From Pieris napi (lineage: Eukaryota > Arthropoda > Insecta > Lepidoptera > Pieridae), in assembly GCF_905475465.1 (NCBI RefSeq), contig NC_062253.1:10726001-10790000 (forward strand): 64,000 nt of DNA. The letters run 5' to 3'. This document shows positions 11,501 to 23,846 of this stretch, one piece after another. The notes under the pieces are model-generated. The model did no database searches, was not told where the DNA came from, and saw only the letters and a list, made by a program, of their open reading frames with translations. A program made the translations under genes and the position numbers. Numbering within the stretch: the stretch's first letter is position 1; each line of letters opens with the position of its first letter.

Positions 11501-14500
11501 TGTAAATTATACATTTTATTCCATGTGTATACTATATTAATACAACGTTTAAATCGTAATTAGTTCTACCTGTTGCGTTTTAACATACGCGAAATAATAA
11601 TCATAATAATAATAATTAAGTCTTTATTCATCCACATCTTATTGACATACTATAAAAAAAAAAAAAATACTCTAAGATGCAACCCCTGTCCGTGAGAAGG
11701 CCACCTCCAAATGTTTCAACCCTATTTTATTTTGTGCCCTCGTCATCCAATTTTTTCCAGCATCCCTTTCGATCCCGTCAGCCCATCCCTCTATTGGTCT
11801 GGCCTTGTTCCTTTTGGAGCAGTCCTATCGGTTACTGTTTCAGACCATCTGTCATCTGTATAACGCGCTGAAAATACGCGTAATGCAGACATAAATTAGT
11901 GGATCGATTTATATACTTATTTTGTATAATGCCAACATATTGAGTAGTGTAACTCGATAGGTGTTTATGTTGTTTCTGTATAAGTGTACTGAAAGCAATA
12001 TAATAACCTTTTATTTGGAAAGGCTCCTCAAGCTGGTTCTATAGAGACGCGTAACCCGTTTTAAAGATATACCTTTATTACATTTTAAAATGAAACAATA
12101 CATATTAAAAAATATTCAGTGTTAAAGATAAACTGCGAATTTGACAATCTCCCTTTATAATGTATTTTTATGAAGACAACATCGTTTATCTTATCACATT
12201 TGCAAGATTATGGCATTTCGATGAGTTCACCTGCGACTCCCATTGACCTCGCCATAATATTTTATTCATGATCCAGGAGCTACTATGGTAAAGGGGTTCA
12301 CATAGGGAGTCCGAATAACTCAACTGTATGTACCATGAGGTTTTAATCCAAAGAAATTGTTATTCTTACGAAATATTTTTTAATCAATGTGAATATCACG
12401 CGGAAAACTAAAACTAAGCCGTTTTTTATGGAGTTCCAGTTAATGGGTAATAATTGATTAAGTTTATATTGTTTTAAATATACTCGATCAGTTGTGTAGC
12501 AATCCACAACCAGCCAGAATGAATAGGCAATAATTCTCTGACGATAATTTTGAATGCGTTTTAATGTCACGTTAGCAATTAAGATAACTGCATGTCCTAA
12601 TTCAGATGATAGCAAATTGAGTCAACAAAGGCCAAAGATACATTGCGGATATTATGAATTCAAGTTTATCGATATTTTTGTATTCCCAAATGCATGGATT
12701 TGAACTTTGATATGCTATTTTGTGTTGAAGTTATATGCGTTACATATGGGATTTTCTGAGAGGGTATATGATTAATTCTGTTCGTCAAATAGTCCACTGA
12801 GGCTTGGAGCTTATTAAAGATAAGAAAAGTAAATTAGAAGCCTTTTTTTGTCGACGAAGAAATAATTTTAAAAGCCCAACAAGTTACACAACTATTGATA
12901 TGTACTGTGTAGTGTGTATGTTTACTCCGAACATTAACTTGAAGGTACTTGCCATTTCCGGTCGTAAAACGGCCTTACATTAAAAAAATACAACATTACC
13001 TAAAATACGTGACTTGTGCATTTTAAAATTTCAAGAATGTACTATTTTAATTCTGGTTATGCGAACGCAATTCTATTATTGTCAGAAATAGTTGACCTCC
13101 TTGTACCTTGTACCTCCTGACCAAACTACTTTTTACTTGGAAAAAGTGTGATTATAGCTAATTAAAAGTATTAATAATTACAGTTAAACATCCCTCTAAG
13201 CCTTCCTCATATGCCAGGCGCCCACGGAGCTGCTTCAGCCTGTGGCTCATACGAAGACGACCCTGTGCCACTAAGAGTACACGATTGTAGCCTCGATCTT
13301 TATATAATATGTGACCAACGGGGCTTGCTTTGTGTCTGCCATCATTACCTGTATAAGGTAATATTTTTGTTTGGTAATGTTTTAGAAATGTTTAAACTTA
13401 GCTTTTCCTAATGGCAAGTATGTTATATACTTTTTAGACTCATGATAAAAGCAAAACTTTGACATTCTTTTAAAACCCTTGTCTTCGTTTTCCCGTTGCC
13501 AAATGCGCCTATGCGCTTTGGAGCCTTGGCCTCCAACCAGGCCTATCTTGGAGCCCAAGGGTCGACTTGACGACACAGCCATGTCTCACGTAAGATGGTC
13601 TGCCGACAGCTTCTCTTTACGTTACATAGGTCTTATTTAAATTAATTTTTAGGTAAATCTAGGCCTATTGAATTAATTTTTAAAAATGTTTTTGTATTGG
13701 AAGATATTCCATTAATTTCAATTAACAAAGTTTTTCTATTTACCTATATTCTTATTATAAACAGTAGTAGAACAAAACCCCTTTACCGAAATCTATTTTT
13801 CTTCAGCCTCTAGACGATTCAACCAGCTCTCTAGTACTAGACGATGTAGATTTAAAGGACTCGGGAGTAAATTTTGCGTACTCTGTGACTCTACTGCATC
13901 ACGGCTGCGTGGTGCATAACGTGGTACCAGACATCCCATGGTCCTTAGCGAAGTCTCTTAGACCTTCCTACATGCTGTATGCTGGTAAGATTTCTTGAAT
14001 TTTTTTTCGTTTGGTATCGGTTTCGATTACAATATTTTTAGCATTTTTTAAATTCACGTTCTTAATTTTAAATTTAACTTATTAATAATTTTAATCCTAA
14101 CAAAGTTCATAATGAGTAGGTAATTATAATCATTACATCACAAAAATTTTAAAAATAATTATTGGTGTGCTTTGAGTTGAGTATTGTAGAATACTCCTAT
14201 GTAACTCCTAACTAGGGATGCATCCGATACCGATACCGATATATCGGCGATACTTTGGGTTTGCCGATATATCGGTATCGGCGATATTTTGATTGCCGAT
14301 ACAACGATACTTTTCAAATTTCGCGCTTTAAAAAAGTAATGTAAACGCGCATCTTGTTTGATCTGGGGCGTGGGAAACGAGGCACGGACGGAGAATTACA
14401 AAAATCTTATCAATGTTAATTTTAATTATGAACATTTATTTATTTTATTATAATTTAACTATTACTCTTAATTCTTAATGTTATTTACTAAACCTTTAAT

Positions 14501-17500
14501 CTTATTCAAAGTTTGTCACTGTTTTTATTTTATAATAAAAAAAAATTAAAAACTTTAATCAAACTTGATATATTTTACCTTAATTTAATTTAAATTCAAT
14601 AAGCATTAGTATCGGTATCGGAATCGGCGATATTTCTATAAGAGTATCGGTATCGGTATCGTATCGGCAAAAAGGCGTATCGATGCATCCCTACTCCTAA
14701 CCTATTTGCCATTTTTCTATGTGTGCCAACTTCCTTATACGGAATTATAAAGCAAATAAACAATGGCACACAGGAAAATCTGTCTGCCGCATAATACTTT
14801 CGACGGTTGTTATTCAATCACAAATGATAAATAACATTTGTACTTCCACAGAACACCATCTTCTCGTCCATATACCAATGCTATTCACACACTTGATAGA
14901 CATAAGTCCCCATCACGAGCCCTGCTGCCATATCGTTATGCCCATTGAGAGTTCGGAGAGTGGACCCAGTCTTGCCCCACTCTTGGGTTTTGGAACACAC
15001 GCTACGGTGGATTTGAATACTTTAGACGTGGTTACTATGATAGTAGCAGACAAAGATCTGGCAGCAACGTTTAAGTGTGACACAGTGGTAGAAAACAGGT
15101 TGGGCGTGTTGCACTTTTTGATTCAACACGAGGGGAACATGGATTTGGCTGAAGAGGTAAGAGTGTTTATAAAAAAGAAGAAAGTTAAAAAAAATCTTAG
15201 AATAGAATTTTATGGTATCTCTTTAAAAAAAATTCATAATCAAATCATGATTCAGCGATATTTATGAAAGACATATTCTAAATCCTTACGGAGGAAAGTA
15301 TCAGTCAATAACTGAGATTTGAATTGTTCTACTTCTTCGTCAGTCTCTAAATAATACTTTAAAATTGACAGTTATTCTTCATTGTGAGAGTCTTAAACAA
15401 ATACACGCATAAATATAAAAAAAAACTAACAGAAAGTAGAAGAACGTAGAAAAAGAACATGCATATCCTTATAGCTCTGAAATTAAAGGGTTTAACAATA
15501 ATTCCAGTTAATATCATGGCTCTGCGTGAACCAGCAAGACGGCGTAGTAGCCTTACATAAAGTGATGCAGGAATTTCTCATAAGTACCACGTATGCGGTG
15601 ACCCGGCGTTCGCTGCCAACGTCTGCGATCAGTCTAATGAATTGGCTGCCTTTTTCTATGCACTTGAAGTTCACCGATATAAAGGTATGTGGTGAATGGT
15701 ATTACTTTATCTTTTGACTCATTTTTTTACGTTTATTAGAATTTAGTTATTCAGTTATTATGTAGTTACGCGATTTGTTTTCTTAAAGTTGTTTTTTCAG
15801 GGAAAGAGTAATCCTACTATGTTCTGTGCTTTAATATATTATACAGGGTGGCCAAAAAGTCGTGGATCAAACGCAAATATAGGGGATAGATGAGGTCATC
15901 AGCGGCAAAAAATTAAAGTATGTCTAACGCAAGAACTCATCAGTACCAATCTAGTGGATATTATGAAAAAGATACAGGATGTAGATTTTTTCGAATTTTA
16001 ATAAGTATGTATTAGTAAAAAAAGTCAATTTTCATATAAATCTAAAATAAATCATAACTCTGTAGGGGTTGACCTTAGAGACCTCCCGTAGAACAATTTT
16101 TTGCCGCTGATGACCTCATCTATCCCCTATTTGCGTTTGATCCACGACTTTTTGGCCAACTTGTATATATAAAAATGAATTGCGCATATTATTTTTATTG
16201 TGGTGTTTATTGTTATCAGGAGTAGGCTTTTATGCAAAAAATCTTTAAGGAAGTTGAGCGGAATATTAAATATTTACCTTAACGATAATGTTTATTTTAC
16301 ATAACTGTCAGTCGTTAGAAATAACTGTCAGAGATTGACAGAATAAAGATAGAAATGAAGGAAAGTTTTTGAATAATATTTTTTTAATTAATTAAGTACT
16401 TATATGAATTCGAATTGTAATACTTAGAAACTTCTGTTTTCTCTTTCTATTCTTCTAAGCGTATCTTATTATTTTGGTCTCAAGTGCTAATAAATATTTG
16501 GCACTCTTGCACTTCATAATCTTTTTTACTGCTTTCTTTATTAAGGCCTGTTTGGAAGAGATCGCTTAGGTTTTTTAATGCTTGTATATGCTATAAAGTA
16601 GTTTATTCTTAATCCCAGGCCGGCTCAATATCAGTCTCAGTGAGCCAAGCGGCTTTATGGCGCACCGCAGTATCAGCCGTGGTACTATCTCCCAGACAGC
16701 GCGTCAGCCAATTCGCTGAAGATGCTTGGACACGCCTATGGGCTACTTTGTGTGCCCTCGCTACGCCCAAGGAGAGGCTACAGCCCTCGCAGGTGCTGGA
16801 GAAGTTGAGGGTCAGCCTTCATTGCTATCAGGTTAGAGATTTTCATTTCTGTAGAAGATATATAAAGAAAATAATTTTGTTAGTAACGATTACTTTCTTC
16901 CTTATTCCATATTTTAATTCATCTTTAATATTTTTAAAGTAGTTAAAATCTAGCTAAATTAGCTAGATATTTAAAATAATTAAAGTAGGAAATTGAGTTA
17001 ATAATGAACAAATTGAAGTAGGAATGACGATGAAAACCATAGAAGAGAGTATTATTCCATTTTCAAGTTAAAATCAAAATGCTATAACATTAATTTGTCT
17101 ATCAGCCCGAAGCCCTATCTCGCTGCAGCACTCCAATGTCCCCGACGGCGGGTCCTTTGCCCCGTCGGCCTTCGCTCGTCACCCACGACGCGTTACCTTT
17201 CTTTGAAGTAGACGTCTGCACCGCAAGCAAACAGGAACATGTCATCGCTGCGGTATTTATTTATCTTTTTTAACTTTATTTACAGAATATTAAAATGTAT
17301 AAATATCACTTACCTATTCATAAACAATAAATCATCTCTTTTTTTCTTTCTGTCAAATTATTTTTACGCTGTGATGAAAAAAAGCCGATGACTTTAGAAA
17401 AACAAAGCAAAGGCAAGCAAAGTAAAAAAGTACTTGCCTGAAGGTTTAATGTTCCCTGGTTTTAGCAGAGGACATTCAAAGTCGTACATTGTCCTGTATA

Positions 17501-20500
17501 TTTACCATATAACTATGAACAGCGATTTCAATATAGAATTTCTGTGCCATATGATTCCAATACGACATCTGCGCTACGGATTTTGAAAGAACATCAAACT
17601 AGGTGTTCGTTATGACGTCATCACGATACTTTCAGTGCCAATGCAATATATATATTGAGTGAATCATTTAATTATTGAATATTTCTGTGGAATAAGATGT
17701 TTCACACGATAGGAAAAGTTTATCAAACGAATGTTATTAACTACGTAATAAACCAAAATATGTAATTAGGCACGACATATAATCCACAGCAATTCCGTTT
17801 TAAATCTTTAGTGTTCCCGTAGATATTGTTCGTTGTTTCTTCGCTATAAAGATACCAAAAAGGAGATAGAACGTCAGTTGTAACTTGTAATGTATGATAT
17901 ACAGTATACACAATAGACTTAAAATACAGAATCTACGCGCTGTTAGCGTTCACCTAATGCGCGAGAGCAGTGGATCGAATGGCGCCTTAGAGAGCGGCGT
18001 ACACGCGTTGGCCACTCGTTGGGCGGCCGCGCAACTGGACGCATCGCGCGCTCTCTGTCGCGCAGTCGTGCGCGCCGCTGCTGCCGTTCCGCTCGCACAT
18101 CAGCCACGCGGTTTCGCTTACGTGTATGATTGTGTGTCTTTTGCGGGCGCAGATCCAAACGTAGACAAATCAACTAACAAATATAGAAAAAGAGAATATT
18201 CTAGATTATTCTAAGAGTCTATTTTTTTCTTTATTGTTTAAATAAAAATAGCAAATGCGTTTCAGTGACAAACTTAATAGAAATTACTCCTTTTGGTCAA
18301 CTTGTCTTTGTGTATTTCAAGAAATGGTATTGTATACAATACTCCCTGCAGTCCAAGTTTTAGAATAAGGTCCAAAATTCTGAAATTAAAGTTAAAGTAA
18401 AAGAATGGATCTGCGCCCAGTTCGTTATTTTCTTTGGCTGTTTTTCGTTTGGTTTGTTTTGAATTCACGTGTGTATCACTAAATCCCTTTTGGTTCATCG
18501 CGTTTTTCACTTGGTTTCATCTTTGGTTGGTTTGCTTTGTTATTTGGGTTAAATTGTTTTTTTTCAGTTCATTGTTTTGTTCGTTTTTCGTATGGCATGG
18601 ATCTTAGGCGCAAGCGATAGATTAGATTATTAATTTATTGATTTATATAGGGATGAACTGGACTCAACACACGCGTTAGTCCTGTTCAAAGTTCTGGAGC
18701 AGTATTACGTGGCAGCGGACTCGGTCGCTTACCCACTGCCGCAAGGTTTCAGCTCGTTCTTTACATATCTGGGATATCGTACGTTGCCCTTCCACGCATT
18801 CGTACAGTACGTCCATAGGAACGTACTTGAATTGCAGATTGATGTGCTTAAGGCGATTGTTGCCAGTAAGTTTTATTTAAATACCTTCATTTAATAATTA
18901 ATTTGCTACGTTTCAAACTCGAAGATTTTTTAGGAGAAATATTCTTTATACAAATGTAGTTATTATGTCAGTAATCAGTCAGCATGATGAAGATATAAAA
19001 ATATTACTGCCGTAACAATCTACTACATAACTGATTTTTAGAGATCATGTACAACTGTCTCTATGATTCGGTGTTAAGCTAATTCAATATATTTCCTTTC
19101 GTCATAAAATTTGTTATACTGAGAGTGAAATAAAATTGGAAATAGAACATATATCTTTTTTTTATTTGGACTTTGGACCCGTACTGGACTTATTGCCAAT
19201 ATAATAGTGAGGTTAACACACTTTTAATAACACTGCACAATCTGTATTTATATATTTTTTTTGTATATATTTGTGGTATTCCAAAATTTTAAATAAACAG
19301 GTAAAGACGACGACAGCAAGCGCACTGTCAACAATAAGCTGCGCCTGATCCAGTTAGCGGGCGAAGGGCGAGGACGACGCGCCTTAGCCTCGTGGCCTCA
19401 TAAGCAAGCTTTGGTCCTTCGAGCACGGGACCATGCAGCCGCCCTGCTCAGTGGCGTCACTCCACCTGCCAGGGACCATCACCCGCATCGACCTGTCAAG
19501 GACACTGGTAAGCAGGTCATCGACAAGGGAAAGATATTAAGTTTTGTAGACTGACTGCCTGCAAATAATTTAGTTGGATTTGTTTGTGAAAAAAATTGGT
19601 AAAACAATTTGTCCAGTCTATATTTAATCGTCTCCTTGACCTGGTGCCGAAGACAAATTGCCTAAGGAATGAGGATGTGTGGAACACTACTTGAATTCGA
19701 TTTCCAGCAAAATTATTATTGCGTAAATAAGTTCTGCGTAAAAAAATATAGTTATAATAAAGTTTTTTTTTTAAATAATACACAATAAAAAAATTGATAA
19801 ATTCAAATAAAATATAAAATAAATCAGTGGCGCTACAACCTCTTTAGGTCTTGGCCTCAGATTTCTGAATCTGTTTCATGATCATTTTTTCAATCTAATG
19901 GGCAAGTAGGCGATCAGCCTCCTGTGCCTGACACACGTCGTCGACTGTTTGGATATAAGGCAAGTCGGTTTCCTCATGATATTTTCCTTCACCGTTCGAG
20001 CGAAAGTTACAAGTAAAATAACATTTGTTTGTTCGTTTAGAATTGCATCACATGATTTTGGTAATTGCATCTGGTGATACGGCTATCTCTATGTAGAATA
20101 ATATAAAAATAAATGTTGGCTATTTTTTTTTGGGTTGGCTTTGCATTTTTTTTTTTTTTATAAAACAGGGGGCAAACGGGCAGGAGGCTCACCTAATGTT
20201 AAGTGATACCGCCGCCCATGGACATTCTCAATGCCAGAGGGCTCGCGAGTGCGTTGCCTTTCAGGAATCGGTACGCTCTTTTCTTGAAGGACCCTAAGTC
20301 GAATTGGTTCGGAAATACCTCAGTGGGCAGCTGGTTCCACATAGTGGTGGTGCGCGGCAAAAACTGCCTTGAAAAACGCTCAGTTGTGGAACGGCGGACG
20401 TCGAGGTGATACGGGTGGAATTTCGTACTCTGCCTCGACACTCGACTGCAGGTATTAATCCGAACAACTCCTCTGAACACTCTCCATGGTAAATGCGGCA

Positions 20501-20964
20501 GAAGATGCAGAGTGATCTCTACGCAACGCCAAAGGATCAAGCCGCTCGGAAAGGGATTGGTCATCGACGATTCGAACCGCTCTGCGTTGAATACGGTCAA
20601 GTGGAAGGAGCTGGTACGGGGAAGCCCCCGCCCAGAGGTGAGAGCAGTACTCCATGTGGGGCCGAATTTGCGCTTTATATAGTTGCATGCGGTGGCCCGG
20701 AGTTAAGTACCGCCTCGCCTTGCTGAGGCATAAGTTTGTTTGCATATCCAAACTTTTAAAGAGATAAGACTATATAAACTTTAATATATGATTAACACTG
20801 ACATTCTATTTGCAGGTATTGCAGCGCTTCCTTCAGGAGAACGTCTCTCACCTCTGGATACCTTCCTAGATTTGTTGACAGCTAAAGCTAGTCTTAATGA
20901 ACTCGACTTTAATCTTATCATAGAAGCTACATTAGCATCTGTACAGCAAGATACCGCTGCTTGA
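8594..20964 (+). CDS. pigeon: Pigeon / gamma-secretase activating protein (GSAP) homologue, complete
   Basis: This is the homologue of Drosophila pigeon and mammalian GSAP. GSAP has been linked to gamma-secretase activity, and the fly gene lies at the linotte learning locus; the molecular role is still debated. Fourteen coding exons: 8594-8654, 8737-9153, 9272-9411, 10444-10575, 13184-13357, 13807-13984, 14852-15156, 15508-15684, 16619-16831, 17106-17252, 17930-18123, 18651-18865, 19301-19507, 20816-20964. They total 2709 nt, 902 aa plus TGA, against 854 aa in human; every junction keeps phase. Family landmarks: FSWSQWD (196-202), LCVC near residue 300, and PLPQGF with LPFH in exon 12 (741-765), which align with the matching human blocks. 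The N-terminal half fits a propeller-like region and the C-terminal half is helical. Exons 9-11 are much more GC-rich than their surroundings. The exon 11 donor (GTATGA, 18124) was chosen by phase; the other edges are firmer. Confidence 0.93.
11610..11880 (-). mobile_element. LINE 3' fragment in pigeon intron 4 (family B, copy 1)
   Basis: On the minus strand this reads as a degraded C-terminal tail of a non-LTR retrotransposon reverse-transcriptase ORF, ending GGGGTTGCATCTTAGAGTA and followed by an A-rich tail. The left edge shows the tail as poly-T and TAATAATAAT. It aligns along its whole length with 54640-54905. Stops and frame breaks make it non-functional. It is antisense to pigeon. Confidence 0.75.
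14213..14693. mobile_element. Non-autonomous hAT-type element in pigeon intron 6
   Basis: This 481-bp element has 12-bp terminal inverted repeats TAGGGATGCATC / GATGCATCCCTA. It is flanked on both sides by the perfect 8-bp direct repeat CTCCTAAC (14205-14212 and 14694-14701), and an 8-bp duplication is the hAT signature. Both ends carry runs of TATCGG / CCGATA words, about ten near the left end and eight near the right. These are typical of subterminal transposase-binding repeats. There is no transposase ORF. The intact duplication suggests a fairly young insertion. Confidence 0.9.
15843..16165. mobile_element. Inverted-repeat DNA element (Tc1/mariner-like MITE) in pigeon intron 8
   Basis: The ends begin ACAGGGTGGCCAAAAAGTCG and continue as inverted repeats for about 70 bp, to GGCAAAAAATT on the left and AATTTTTTGCC on the right (16095-16105). 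The element sits between TA-rich flanks, consistent with a TA target duplication. Total length is about 320 bp with no coding capacity. Assignment to Tc1/mariner rests only on the end sequence and TA flank. Confidence 0.8.
19822..20020 (-). mobile_element. 5'-truncated tRNA-derived SINE (family S1) in pigeon intron 13
   Basis: It shares TTTCATGATCATTTTT, GGCGATCAGCCTCCTGTGCC and TCGGTTTCCTCATGAT with the near-complete copy at 50318-50568. The tRNA-like head is missing. It is antisense to pigeon. Confidence 0.75.
20147..20738 (-). mobile_element. Truncated LINE (CR1/Jockey-like) C-terminus in pigeon intron 13
   Basis: Read on the minus strand, the last part of a reverse-transcriptase ORF is visible in two overlapping frames. 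The first holds YKAQIRPHMEYCSHLWAG (20590-20680). The second (20199-20500) holds TTTMWNQLPTEVFP and GSFKKRAYRFLKG. It ends with a poly(A) tail, seen as T's at 20147-20159. A 7-bp direct repeat TTTGCAT flanks the insertion (20140-20146 and 20739-20745). It is 5'-truncated and frameshifted, so it is dead. A second fragment of this family is at 56045-56360. Confidence 0.85.
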
Positions 20965-21387
20965 GTGATTAAAATAAGAGAATTTGTAGCGAAATTTTTA
21001 ATTATTAAGTATAACATTCCAATTTTCTATTACTGTAGTAAATAGTATATGTAATTTTTTATAAGTAGACAGTCTAATTTATGATAATGTTAACAAGAGC
21101 CATGAACGCGAGAGAAGTAGCTGTTTGCCAAATGGAACATTAATTAATTCTTATTCAGGGTAATGGTCATCCAGAAACGAAATTACTCATAACACTGTTT
21201 TAACTAACCAACTAAAATTAACTAACATAATCACAAACCAGATAGAATACATATAACATTTTAGTATTTATATTATTATTGTAGAACATTATAGTTAATT
21301 TAGAGTAAGGGAAGTCTTAAAGGCGCCGGTGGATAGTGAATTGTGTGTAAAGTTAAAATACATAGTTTGAAATAATAATGCATGGTA

Positions 21388-21938
21388 TATATGTCGCAGC
21401 CAACTGGCTTAATAAGCCGTTCAATTAACAGCCTAGCCTTTTAACTAAAACGGCCTGAAAGATATTCAGCTGTAGCGTTTGTTACAACATTTAATAAACT
21501 GGCTGGCTAATGCATAGGCTATTCGTACGATAGAGTCATTATTTGGCAGAAATATAAAGATAAACATATGACATAAAAAATATTTCTTTTAAAATTAAAT
21601 TGCTTAAGTCCAATTCACATTATTATTGTAACTACGCTCTTCCACTACTTGTTGCTTTTCATGAAAATTTGGAAAACACCATAAAATTTGTGATTTGCCG
21701 ACGCCATATTGACAGTTTGAAGAGTTGGTGGTTTCGAGTTTGAGTGGCAGAAAGTGAAATTAAATTTAAATTAACAGTCAGAGCTAGGCAAATAATGAAA
21801 CGTCATTGATCCAAGTCATTTGCCTAGCTGTTTAATCAACTGGCTGAACATCTTTCAGGTTGCTAGTTAAATGGCTAGCGTTAGCTAGGGCTGTTAATTG
21901 AACAGCTAATTAAGCTAGTTGGATGCGACATATATATA
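21388..21938. mobile_element. MITE-like element just downstream of pigeon
   Basis: Imperfect terminal inverted repeats of about 90-100 bp begin TATATGTCGCAGCCAACTGG on the left and end TTGGATGCGACATATA on the right. Inner matches include CAATTAACAGCC on the left and GGCTGTTAATTG on the right. A second internal hairpin has arms AGCTAGGCAAAT / ATTTGCCTAGCT near 21783-21831. TA-rich flanks suggest a TA target site. There is no ORF. It lies between the pigeon stop and the RTF2 stop, so it may sit in pigeon's 3' UTR. Confidence 0.75.
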
Positions 21939-22251
21939 TAGACATCATGTGCTACGCATCAAAATTGTAATATTCTAACCACTGGCCTTAGTTTGTAAAA
22001 CATGACTTATACACTGATTTTATGCATGATCTCTTAGATAAGTTTTATTCTTGCAAGTATTATTTAATATTATTTCAAAGCACAAAATGCTTAATGTAAG
22101 GGTATCTTAATGTGCAATATTATTTATTGTAGTAATCTAATAAAATATAAAAAAACCCACTGTTGTTTAATTGCATTTATTTTTTATTAGATTTTACATA
22201 TTGTATCAATGATTGATTATATATCATACCAACATTTTTTATTAAAATATA

Positions 22252-23846
22252 TTAATTATAGAATGGATTGTATGTAACCCAGTGAGCTCTCTTCTGGTCT
22301 TCTTCACTTTTGTGTGTTGTAAATAATGATTTATAGACTTCACTTGTCTGTGGATCTTTTGCTATACTGTATTCTTTCTTTGTCTTTTTATAGGATGGAT
22401 CTTGCTGCAATGCATTTGGATGAGCCCTTTTGAATGATCCAAAATGTCCTCTTGCTTGTTTATTTGGGTTAAATTTTGGTAATGTTAGTGGTATTGTATC
22501 TGACATTTCTTTTTTCAGTTGACTCTTATCATCTTCCTTTTTAACTTGACTACTGCAAGGTTGCGGTTCTTGGGATGTTGAAGGTTCCTCTGTTTTTATT
22601 TCAATTTTTTCTTTCTTTGTAGTTTTTGATTTTTTTGTCTTTCTGTTAGAGACTCGTATTGACATCTGTTCATTGAGTTTTTCGATATCTTCCTCATTTC
22701 CATTGAGAACCACTACATCATTATCAGTGAAAGGATTCTGACACTAAAAAGAAATATTGTTGTTAAGCAAATAATAATAATTAGTAGTACAATCTTATTT
22801 ACGGGTTGTCAAAAAATTAAGTGTTTTTTTAATATTATGTGTCATGAAATCTAATTTAAATTTTTTCATGGAAATACAATGGTACACTTGTTAAGTTGTG
22901 ATTTAAAAAAAACTGTGTTGCTACAACCGCTTATCAATATAAATTTCTGAATCTGTTTCATGATCATTTATTTTTCTTAATAGGTAAGTATGTGATCAGA
23001 TGCTGTTGATTCTTAAGTGTGATGCTTGCTGGTTTCCTCACCATATTTTCCTTCATCATTCAAAACAAGATAAGATATTTTTTTATTTTACTTTATTTTC
23101 AAATATAAAATTCTTACCATATGACAAAGGTTCTGTTTCACTTCCTTTAATGCTCTTTCAGCTAGCACACAGCCACAGCTCCATAAGAATATGAAACGAA
23201 ACTTTCCTGTCATCTCTAAACCACTTATGGGGCATATGTAAGGAGCACTGCCATCACCCACTGCACCATCAGTATGTTCTGTTTTTTTGTATGCCGGATT
23301 CTTTGTAAGATTTAGATCCCTTATATCCTGGAATGATAAATTATTTTTACAAATCTATTCTATAGTAATAAAACAAAATTATTACTGCAGGATAAATTTG
23401 ATATAAATGAACCTGTTAACACAACAGTAACCACTACTGTCGTCCATGTCAAATTTCAATAATACTTATTATGTATGTAATGTTCACAACATTACCTTCA
23501 GATTTTTAATGTGGCTTATTGATTCTGGCTTGCTTTCTTTATCCAGGAGACTTTCTAAAACTGAACTTTTGCTGTACAATCTTCCAAGGCCACATGCGGC
23601 TACAGGTTCTTGCAATGGTTGCTGAGATAATGCACAATTACGCCACTTAAAAGAGCGTTCAGCATCTTTGTCTTTCTGCAAAATAGGGCCACAACAAGTT
23701 GTAAATACAAAAGTAAGGTATTTCATTGATTAATGTTATTTGATACCACATTTACACAATTTAAACTCTTTTCTTACCTGTTCTGGTTTCTTTTTTAAGC
23801 GGACAAGTTCATCACGACGGGGAATAGTTCCACCATCACAACCCAT
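22252..23846 (-). CDS. Rtf2: Replication termination factor 2 homologue, complete
   Basis: RTF2 acts in the nucleus at stalled replication forks, and in mammals it also influences fork restart and splicing. Four minus-strand exons: 23778-23846, 23496-23675, 23118-23327 and 22252-22743, all phase 0, encode 316 aa (human 306). Seen: the family start MGCDGGTIP, a first degenerate U-box/RING-like fold in exon 2 (ACGLGRLY, residues 24-83), a second in exon 3 and the start of exon 4 (YICPISGLEM ... SCGCVLAERALKE ... CHMC), a lysine/serine-rich linker, and the conserved C-terminal block EVYKSLFTTH ... AHWVT. The ATG is the family start. A poly(A) signal AATAAA (minus) is at 22176-22181. The promoter appears shared with ABT1. 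Intron 3 (22744-23117) contains a SINE remnant. Confidence 0.95.
22905..23060 (-). mobile_element. SINE S1 remnant in RTF2 intron 3
   Basis: It contains TTTCTGAATCTGTTTCATGA and GGTTTCCTCACCATATTTTC, in the order seen in the S1 copies at 19822-20020 and 50318-50568. It is more diverged, with a degraded 5' part. It is sense to the RTF2 transcript. Confidence 0.7.

Noticed and set aside
13382..13582. 66-codon minus-strand ORF in pigeon intron 5
   Set aside because: Resembles no host protein; the GC-rich end may be LINE debris, but I could not match a family.
17943..18173. 76-codon minus-strand ORF
   Set aside because: It is the antisense shadow of GC-rich pigeon exon 11.
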